Source of the DNA: Alphaproteobacteria bacterium
GTDB taxonomy: Bacteria > Pseudomonadota > Alphaproteobacteria > JAAXGF01
Assembly: GCA_012267605.1 (NCBI GenBank)
Contig: JAAXGF010000190.1
Span: forward strand, 1-5,017
Direction of reading: 5' to 3'
Length of the DNA stretch: 5,017 nucleotides
Within the stretch, counting starts at the first letter, position 1, and every line of letters starts with the position of its first letter. The notes under the pieces are model-generated. The model did not search any database. It saw nothing but the letters and a program-made list of their open reading frames with translations, and was not told the DNA's origin. Shown piece after piece: positions 1 to 3,766 of the stretch. The position numbers were made by a program, and so were the translations under genes.

Positions 1-74
1 GTTGCGGAAGTCGGGCTAAAATCATCAAGCCTGCCGCGGCGCAAGGCATCGGCAACATCTGATTTGGCGGCACA

Positions 75-1331
75 CTAACGCTGAATTGTTGCGGCCTTAT
101 CCGAGAACGCAGCGACGAATCGATCCAACCCGGTGAAAAGAAGCTCCACGCTATACCCGGCTAAGAAGGCTAGCGCCAAAGGCTGCAAATTCTCGAGTGC
201 CGGGAGTGATTGATCTGAAGGGTCAAAAAACCAACCGACAGCGATCCCCGCAAGCATACCGAGCGGCCAGCGTAGCCGGTAACGTATTGGAGATTCTTCC
301 GAATACGTCATTTCGCGGAGTTCACGGCTAAGCGTTCGCAGAATATACGCGAGGGCTCCCAAAAGGCCATATATCAGCGGAAACACGTAGGACGACATGG
401 ATTTAATGATCGATTCCGCGGTGGCCAGAAGAATTTGAGAAGTGAATTCGATAACTTCAAAATACTCACCTTCATGGTGGATGTCGTGAACGGAATTATA
501 GTTTTCCCCGTTCTTCCCCGGCTCAATTTGAGCGCGCGGTATGAAAATCCAGGAGTCTAACAGGTATAATTTTGAGTTAATCTCTTTCTTTATTTCTCTA
601 ATAGCTAGTGATTCGATCTCGGTGTCTTTGCGAATTTCATGTAAAGTTGATCGTTTTTCCCTTAATAACGTTTTGAGGGATCTAACATCGTCTTCGGAAG
701 ACGGATCGTTTTTTGTATCGAGTGAGGACAATAATTTTTTCTGTTCGAGCCTCGCCACTTGCTTGCTTTCGGATTCTATCAATTCATCCAGTTCGTTTTC
801 TCTCGCGTGGCCTGCGACGATATTCGTTCGGTGTTCGGCCATCTGAACACGAAGATCACCGATTTCAGCAACCAAATTGGCTCCGATAAGCCAGTAAATC
901 TGCAGGGCGACCAACAGGAGGAGAATGACGATGGTACACACTGCGTAAATCGCCACGGCCTTTTTTGCCTGTGGTGCGGCTTGAATGCTTTCCGTTGTGA
1001 CGGGGTGTACAGCTGCTGCCAGTCTTTGAAAGGCCATCCAAAATGCTTTTTCTTTATTGGGGTCGGATTCCAACTCAGTGCAACTCTCGGCGCTGGTGGT
1101 AACAATTTCCAAATCGTTGGGTTCGATGGAAATACCGTTTCGCGTCGCGAAATAAGCGAGGTGCTGAGCTTCGACCAAAGCGGTCTGCAGCCTATGGTGG
1201 TGTTCTTCTTTTGGCCCGCGAGGCGGCTCATTTGGCTCGCCGTGTTCTATTCCGGACCGTACGGCCTTAAACACGTTACCTTTCCCGCCCACCTGTTCAA
1301 TTCTAATGTTTGGTCGTACCGCCGACCCCAA
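75..1331 (-). CDS. Four-pass inner-membrane protein with a long coiled coil, function unknown
   Basis: This is a 418-residue protein I cannot name. Residues 1-45 are polar and low in complexity. Residues 46-118 form a soluble N-terminal segment containing ALVEAQHLAYFATRNGI and ending in PVTTES. A strong membrane segment follows (about 126-149, VCTIVILLLLVALQIYWLIG). Residues 155-260 are rich in E, K, R, L and S and look like a coiled coil. Three further hydrophobic segments lie at about 312-334, 353-369 and 383-401, the last containing ALAFLAGYSVELLF followed by the charged LDR. From memory, unnamed bacterial membrane proteins share both this N-terminal pattern and the closing AGYS-E-L-F-LDR pattern, but I could not check this. 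The start is TTG, with AGGGA five bases upstream (1337-1341). No ATG lies near, and in-frame GTG codons 14 and 20 are alternatives, so the first ~40 residues are uncertain. The gene lies 172 bases after the 93-residue gene, with an inverted repeat in the gap. A scaffold or effector role would be pure inference. Confidence 0.85.
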   Translation of the reverse strand: MGSAVRPNIRIEQVGGKGNVFKAVRSGIEHGEPNEPPRGPKEEHHHRLQTALVEAQHLAYFATRNGISIEPNDLEIVTTSAESCTELESDPNKEKAFWMAFQRLAAAVHPVTTESIQAAPQAKKAVAIYAVCTIVILLLLVALQIYWLIGANLVAEIGDLRVQMAEHRTNIVAGHARENELDELIESESKQVARLEQKKLLSSLDTKNDPSSEDDVRSLKTLLREKRSTLHEIRKDTEIESLAIREIKKEINSKLYLLDSWIFIPRAQIEPGKNGENYNSVHDIHHEGEYFEVIEFTSQILLATAESIIKSMSSYVFPLIYGLLGALAYILRTLSRELREMTYSEESPIRYRLRWPLGMLAGIAVGWFFDPSDQSLPALENLQPLALAFLAGYSVELLFTGLDRFVAAFSDKAATIQR

Positions 1332-1386
1332 CCGCTTCCCTATGGAGGGTGACGGTTTCCGGATAGGACGGGAACCAAACCTTATT

Positions 1387-1411
1387 GAGGTCGTGGTTTA
1401 CGTACGACCTC
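1387..1411. repeat. 8-bp perfect inverted repeat upstream of the 418-residue protein gene
   Basis: GAGGTCGT (1387-1394) and ACGACCTC (1404-1411) are exact reverse complements around a 9-base spacer. The repeat lies 56 bases upstream of the TTG start at 1331. It could be an operator or an RNA hairpin in the 5' leader. The right arm can pair instead with GAGGT at 1422-1426 (ACCTC, 1407-1411), and CTCC (1412-1415) pairs with GGAG (1419-1422), so two exclusive folds are possible. On the minus strand the same place reads GGAGGAGGT, a strong Shine-Dalgarno match with no start codon in range. I could not place a convincing sigma-70 promoter beside it. Confidence 0.45.
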
Positions 1412-1503
1412 CTCCCTCGGAGAGGTTAGCATAGGCATCCGCGCAGTGGAACAGCCGCGTCAGTCACCGAATTTAATAGTAAATTTCTTGGCGCGACGGA
1501 AAC

Positions 1504-1785
1504 TCAGTGAGCAAGGGTGATGTCGTAGCGCGCCAAAACCAACAAGAGTATGGCGAATGCTAGCCATAAACTGCCAAGCATACCGCCGGTGCCCGCCATG
1601 GCTTGTCGCGCCCGTTCTGGCCCTCCAGCAAGAGCGCGTTTTTCAAAAAAATGCCACGCCGGTATAAAAGTAATGAAGATGAACGCTAGCCAAATTCGGA
1701 TATTTTGATCGTCTGACAAGCAGCTGATAGCGCCAAACCCCAATCCGAGAGCCACTAACATAGTTAGAAGTCCCTTTGCATTCAT
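1504..1785 (-). CDS. Small three-pass membrane protein, function unknown
   Basis: This is a 93-residue hydrophobic protein I do not recognise. Membrane segments are visible at about residues 4-22, 31-46 and 67-86. They are joined by a short acidic loop (SDDQN, 24-28) and a basic, glycine-rich loop (EKRALAGGPERARQ, 48-61). The charge pattern suggests the second loop is cytoplasmic. I chose the ATG at 1785 because GGGAG (1794-1798) stands eight bases before it. The in-frame TTG five codons further upstream overlaps that same site and would have no ribosome binding site of its own. The cysteine at residue 22 follows AIS, a poor lipobox, so I read this as an ordinary membrane segment. It lies on the same strand as the 418-residue gene and 172 bases before it. 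A 7-codon frame upstream ends in an ATGA overlap with this start. Confidence 0.7.
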   Translation of the reverse strand: MNAKGLLTMLVALGLGFGAISCLSDDQNIRIWLAFIFITFIPAWHFFEKRALAGGPERARQAMAGTGGMLGSLWLAFAILLLVLARYDITLAH

Positions 1786-2081
1786 TCTTCGGTCTCCCAA
1801 TCCATCGTACCCGTGGCGACGAAATTCAAATTAAGCCAGTCAATGGATGGCAAGGTCACAACAGTGAGCCTACGCTAGCCAATTTGATTCAATATGCAAT
1901 CGCAATATGTGCCACGGAACTTCATATTGCGTTGAACAATTTGGCAGGCGAAGTTGAGAATGTGGCGGCGTAGTCTTTCGAAGGACCGCAATACCCCGGA
2001 ATTGCCAGGCGGAGCTGAATCCGCAGACCGCTTTACCGGCGATGAGGCTTACGTGAACAGGGTGAGGGTTCACCTCCGCCC
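1786..2081. other. Gap between the 93- and 44-residue protein genes, no convincing gene
   Basis: These 296 bases carry a minus-strand frame at 1870-2073 (GTG start, 67 codons). It reads like protein in places (SAWQFRGIAVL, TPPHSQLRLPN) but lacks a usable ribosome binding site: GGAG abuts the GTG directly. Overlapping plus-strand frames at 1776-1973 and 1954-2151 are no better. A 6-bp inverted repeat GTGAAC/GTTCAC (2053-2058 and 2068-2073, 9-base loop) follows the stop of the 44-residue gene. It has no T tract, so it is at best a weak terminator. The region may be a conserved non-coding element or a decayed gene. Confidence 0.4.
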
Positions 2082-2216
2082 CTATATGAAGCCCAGTGCC
2101 ATTCCAAATAAAAGGAAGGACACGATCACGGTTAACGCGACGATCGCATAATTAAGGCGGGTTTCCATAGCATCCACCCGCTTTCGCAGTTGATGCAATT
2201 CATACGGGTCGACCAT
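2082..2216 (-). CDS. 44-residue single-pass membrane protein, function unknown
   Basis: This short gene has a clear structure. The ATG at 2216 follows GGAGAGGG (2222-2229) at five bases, a strong Shine-Dalgarno site, and the frame ends at TAG. The protein has a polar, probably helical and amphipathic N-terminus (residues 1-22, MVDPYELHQLRKRVDAMETR plus LN). One hydrophobic helix follows (about 23-44, AIVALTVIVSFLLFGMALG), running to the C-terminus. The basic N-terminal half suggests an N-in, C-out topology. The heptad-like leucine and methionine spacing (L7, L10, V14, M17, L21) could support oligomerisation or binding to a partner. It stands alone: the gap to the upstream lipoprotein gene is 339 bases and the next supported gene downstream starts about 300 bases away. 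I recognise no family. Small membrane regulators and type I toxins have this general shape, but nothing here points to either. Confidence 0.7.
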   Translation of the reverse strand: MVDPYELHQLRKRVDAMETRLNYAIVALTVIVSFLLFGMALGFI

Positions 2217-2221
2217 CACTA

Positions 2222-2229
2222 CCCTCTCC
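2222..2229 (-). promoter_or_regulatory. Ribosome binding site of the 44-residue protein gene
   Basis: Read on the minus strand this is GGAGAGGG, ending five bases before the ATG at 2216. This site is the main reason for calling so short a frame a gene. Confidence 0.65.
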
Positions 2230-2306
2230 AAATCGCATGCGCAAACAAGGCCGGACGGCACGCGCGATAGCCGGGCAGCAGGGTATCACATCAGAGATCT
2301 GGCCAG

Positions 2307-2381
2307 AAAAGAAAAACCTAAAAACCAGCAGCGTAAGTCATTAAGTCGGGACATCAGCATTCTTACCCGATTCGCCGCTGC
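2307..2381 (-). terminator. Possible Rho-independent terminator downstream of the lipoprotein gene
   Basis: On the minus strand GCAGCG (2376-2381) pairs with CGCTGC (2328-2333). Inside it TCGGG (2366-2370) pairs with CCCGA (2346-2350). Three T runs follow in close succession (2320-2324, 2312-2316, 2307-2310). The order of stem then T tracts fits termination of a leftward transcript, but the outer loop is 42 bases, far longer than usual. The call is therefore weak. It may instead be a structured leader of the 44-residue gene. Confidence 0.25.
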
Positions 2382-2394
2382 CTTAGTGATCTAC

Positions 2395-2416
2395 GGTCAA
2401 TTTTTCGCAATTGACC
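2395..2416. repeat. 8-bp perfect inverted repeat GGTCAATT/AATTGACC
   Basis: GGTCAATT (2395-2402) and AATTGACC (2409-2416) are exact reverse complements around a 6-base loop. There is one mismatch outside, then two more pairs. The repeat has no adjacent T tract, so it fits an operator or a stable RNA hairpin better than a terminator. It lies 179 bases upstream of the 44-residue gene and 140 bases downstream of the lipoprotein gene. Confidence 0.45.
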
Positions 2417-2555
2417 ATAACCCATGGGAATCCTCGCCAATGCATTCAGACGGCCGCTTTCCAGTCGATCGTCGCGAAAATAAGGTGGTAGTGCTCGAAG
2501 CGTCCCGTACGTCCATGCATAATTTTACTAGCGTTGCACGCGTGGAGGAGGCTGG

Positions 2556-2723
2556 TCAGTATGATTCACAGGCACAGCCCGGGGCCTCTTCGCAGGTTTC
2601 CGATTTGCTAATACAACTGTCGCCACATGGCTGTTTTCCTGGGCATACTTTGCAACACTGACTCATGCCGTTTGCACACGCGGCTATTCCTACGGCCAGC
2701 AACATTACGAAAATCAGCCGCAA
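2556..2723 (-). CDS. Small cysteine-rich lipoprotein
   Basis: This is a 55-residue predicted lipoprotein. Residues 1-16 (MRLIFVMLLAVGIAAC) are a short lipoprotein signal peptide ending in the lipobox IAAC. Cys16 would be lipidated, leaving about 40 residues at the membrane surface. The mature part has eight more cysteines in the pattern CCKVC, then PCGDSCISKSETC, then GCAC near the C-terminus. From memory, many short proteobacterial proteins share this CCKVC / GK-CGDSCI / GCAC pattern; their function is unknown to me. The spacing would suit disulfides in the periplasm, and metal binding is an alternative. I chose the TTG start at 2723 because GGGAG (2731-2735) stands seven bases upstream. The frame stays open back to the stop of the preceding gene, and an in-frame GTG at 2786 would give a longer signal region but has no good ribosome binding site. 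The gap to the upstream 182-residue gene is 105 bases, so a shared transcript is likely. Confidence 0.75.
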   Translation of the reverse strand: MRLIFVMLLAVGIAACANGMSQCCKVCPGKQPCGDSCISKSETCEEAPGCACESY

Positions 2724-2730
2724 ACAAATT

Positions 2731-2735
2731 CTCCC
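2731..2735 (-). promoter_or_regulatory. Ribosome binding site deciding the lipoprotein start
   Basis: Minus-strand GGGAG lies seven bases before the TTG at 2723. It supports that start over the upstream GTG at 2786 and over the TTG at 2828 that directly follows the previous stop codon. Confidence 0.55.
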
Positions 2736-2828
2736 GGTGATTCGGCTATCCTGTTCAACTCTGTCCCTCTTCAAATTTGCTTTCACCCATAAACAGTTGC
2801 TCAATATCGCGGCGCATCGTACCGACAA

Positions 2829-3377
2829 TCACTCACACCTGTTTTCCTCTGGGCAGCCCATTAGCAAGAAATATAGCAATGGCAAAACACTTGGTTCTAT
2901 ACGCCACTCGGAATCATTTCCCGAATAATTTGCTTGAAGGTTTCTCTCAAGCCATCCTTCTCCGGCGTTCAGTCTCCAAGCTCCAGATGGGGTATAGACC
3001 CTTTTTCTGCCAGCCATGAGCAGAAGTAGTTTATGTAGTTGGTCCCCCGGATAGATTTCACGCGTCTGAAATTCAATAAAATTTCGAATATCACTTAGTT
3101 TTTTCCAATTTCCGTCTTTCAACGCGCACAATATGAGAAAGCGATCTTTTCCGACCTGCCCACGTACCATGCGTTCCCACCAAATCTTATTTTCCTCCGT
3201 GTCTGGCAATCGAAAAATTCTTCCCAAATTTCCGAAGATGTTCACTTCGTCAAACGGTCGCTCTCCGGGGACAATGATCTCCTCATCGCCGTAGTCAGGA
3301 TACCCGTCACCAGCTTCAGCGGGATAATCTTGAAATACGAGAAAAACCGCGACAAATGTTCTTAGCCACCAGCCCAC
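2829..3377 (-). CDS. Exported protein with N-terminal signal peptide, function unknown
   Basis: This is a 182-residue protein I do not recognise. It begins with a Sec-type signal peptide: basic residue R6, hydrophobic core 7-15 (TFVAVFLVF), then YPAEAGDG with likely cleavage after AEA at about residue 22. The mature part starts with an acidic linker (about 24-45, including YPDYGDEEIIVPGE). A compact, probably helical domain follows (about 60-150), with tryptophans at 66, 67, 91, 134 and 142 and the striking stretch YTPSGAWRLNAGEGWLERNL. A hydrophobic stretch (LPLLYFLLMG, 165-174) precedes a cysteine-containing tail (CPEENRCE). The start is GTG, with GGGGAG (3384-3389) six bases upstream. The periplasm is the likely location. 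The signal peptide and the tail with two cysteines fit the next gene, which encodes a cysteine-rich lipoprotein 105 bases downstream. The two may act together in the envelope, which is inference. Confidence 0.75.
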   Translation of the reverse strand: MGWWLRTFVAVFLVFQDYPAEAGDGYPDYGDEEIIVPGERPFDEVNIFGNLGRIFRLPDTEENKIWWERMVRGQVGKDRFLILCALKDGNWKKLSDIRNFIEFQTREIYPGDQLHKLLLLMAGRKRVYTPSGAWRLNAGEGWLERNLQANYSGNDSEWRIEPSVLPLLYFLLMGCPEENRCE

Positions 3378-3383
3378 CGTCGG

Positions 3384-3389
3384 CTCCCC
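3384..3389 (-). promoter_or_regulatory. Ribosome binding site of the exported-protein gene
   Basis: Minus-strand GGGGAG ends six bases before the GTG at 3377. It fixes a non-ATG start that also gives a well-formed signal peptide. A weak -10-like TAAAAT (3403-3408, minus strand) lies just upstream, without a clear -35 box. Confidence 0.6.
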
Positions 3390-3405
3390 GTTGCATTACG
3401 CTATT

Positions 3406-3453
3406 TTACATGGTGTCATTCGCCGTAGAGAAAAGACCATGGGTCTGTTCCAC
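3406..3453 (-). CDS. Possible 15-codon leader peptide upstream of the exported-protein gene
   Basis: Minus-strand AGGAGGT (3460-3466) is a perfect Shine-Dalgarno site and stands six bases before a GTG that opens MEQTHGLFSTANDTM and then TAA. This is the best ribosome binding site in the window, yet the frame is only 15 codons. Its stop lies 28 bases before the GTG of the 182-residue gene, in a different frame. It may be a leader peptide that couples or attenuates expression of the downstream gene, or the remnant of a lost gene. The peptide has no run of a single amino acid that would mark a classical attenuator. Confidence 0.35.
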   Translation of the reverse strand: MEQTHGLFSTANDTM

Positions 3454-3488
3454 TACTCTACCTCCTAATCCCGCGACCAAAAAAATTC

Positions 3489-3584
3489 ATAACGCCACGA
3501 CCCATTTGCAACTTAGTTGATGGCCGTGAACGCAGTATGAGCTGTTACTAACAGGCCGAATGGCTTTCAAAAAATTGGCGTTAT
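3489..3584. repeat. 96-base segment bounded by a 9-bp inverted repeat
   Basis: ATAACGCCA (3489-3497) and TGGCGTTAT (3576-3584) are exact reverse complements. Inside, CCATTT (3502-3507) can pair with GAATGG (3558-3563, one G-T pair). CTGTTACTAACAG (3541-3553) forms a small central hairpin, and GGCC boxes flank it. The result is one long imperfect stem of about 96 bases. Size and layout resemble an integron attC site, and the ends carry GTTAT/ATAAC. The ends do not meet the strict GTTRRRY core, so I call it a structured repeat only. It could also be an operator pair for the divergent promoters. Confidence 0.4.
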
Positions 3585-3628
3585 CGGTCCGTCCTCAGCA
3601 ACTATTTCAGTGCTCTGAATTCGGTTTT

Positions 3629-3656
3629 TTTCCACACGTGAAAGTTTTAATATACT
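3629..3656 (+). promoter_or_regulatory. Candidate sigma-70 promoter of the P450-like gene
   Basis: TTTCCA (3629-3634) and TATACT (3651-3656) are 16 bases apart and match the -35 and -10 consensus at four and five of six positions. The resulting leader of about 100 bases would contain the hairpin CGCCG/CGGCG (3692-3709). The local AT-richness makes chance matches likely. Confidence 0.3.
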
Positions 3657-3751
3657 TTTCCGTACGTTGAAATAATGGAACGGAGCGAGTGCGCCGTGTC
3701 AGCTCGGCGTGTCAATTTCAGGGAAGGCTGCACGTTCTGTTTGAGTTTGCT

Positions 3752-3760
3752 GGAAGGGGG
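3752..3760 (+). promoter_or_regulatory. Ribosome binding site of the P450-like gene
   Basis: GGAAGGGGG ends six bases before the ATG at 3767. It supports this ATG over the later in-frame ATG at codon 51. Confidence 0.6.
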
Positions 3761-3766
3761 CTAGCT

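Larger units (their letters stand above)
2217..2555. other. 339-base gap between the lipoprotein and 44-residue protein genes
   Basis: I see no convincing gene on either strand. The gap holds a perfect 8-bp inverted repeat (2395-2416), a nested inverted-repeat structure beside T tracts on the minus strand (2307-2381), an 8-bp palindrome CGCATGCG (2234-2241), and the ribosome binding site of the 44-residue gene. A 24-codon minus-strand frame (2446-2520) reads like protein (GRFEHYHLIFATIDWKAAV) but has no ribosome binding site. The plus-strand frame at 2386-2661 runs antisense into the lipoprotein gene and is rejected. Confidence 0.5.
3378..3766. other. 389-base divergent intergenic region
   Basis: The region separates the leftward exported-protein gene from the rightward P450 gene and should hold both promoters. 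It contains the leader-like frame at 3406-3453, the 9-bp inverted repeat at 3489-3497 / 3576-3584, a candidate P450 promoter at 3629-3656, and a 5-bp GC hairpin (CGCCG 3692-3696, CGGCG 3705-3709) in the P450 leader. A plus-strand frame of 36 codons (3560-3670) has only a weak AGG upstream and is not called. Confidence 0.55.

Noticed and set aside
1..78. Possible end of a plus-strand gene (VAEVGLKSSSLPRRKASATS..., stop TAA at 76-78) converging on the 418-residue gene
   Set aside because: Only 25 codons are visible, and the minus strand is equally open here in frame after the TAG at 75-77. It cannot be decided without the left flank.
66..85. CTAACGC/GCGTTAG at the end of the 418-residue gene as an attC core
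   Set aside because: It lies in the coding end, does not fit GTTRRRY fully, and no partner arm is found in the window.
541..846. Plus-strand 101-codon serine-rich frame
   Set aside because: It is antisense to the coiled-coil region; its serine runs are the mirror of Glu, Arg and Lys codons on the other strand.
779..1231. Minus-strand 150-codon frame
   Set aside because: It is an alternate frame inside the 418-residue gene, with random-looking composition.
759..1352. Plus-strand 197-codon frame
   Set aside because: It is antisense to the N-terminal half of the 418-residue membrane protein. It is cysteine- and phenylalanine-rich without domain logic, while the minus strand shows membrane helices and a coiled coil.
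1470..1485. AT-rich inverted repeat AATTTA/TAAATT after the 93-residue gene
   Set aside because: The stem is all A-T with no T tract, so it is too weak for a terminator; chance is likely in AT-rich DNA.
1776..1973. Plus-strand 65-codon frame
   Set aside because: TTG start without a ribosome binding site; it overlaps the start of the 93-residue gene.
1954..2151. Plus-strand 65-codon frame
   Set aside because: It is antisense to the well-supported 44-residue membrane protein gene and has no good ribosome binding site.
2386..2661. Plus-strand 91-codon frame
   Set aside because: It runs antisense into the cysteine-rich lipoprotein gene, with no ribosome binding site or protein features.
2724..2828. 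Extension of the lipoprotein upstream to the TTG right after the previous stop, or TGA readthrough from the 182-residue gene
   Set aside because: The extension would bury the signal peptide at residues 36-51. The GGGAG site supports the internal TTG, and no readthrough signal is visible.
2665..3019. Two overlapping plus-strand frames of 87 and 80 codons
   Set aside because: They are antisense to the lipoprotein and exported-protein genes and show low-complexity mirror composition.
3560..3670. Plus-strand 36-codon frame starting MAFKKLAL
   Set aside because: Only a weak AGG precedes it at four bases, and it overlaps the likely P450 promoter; no further support.
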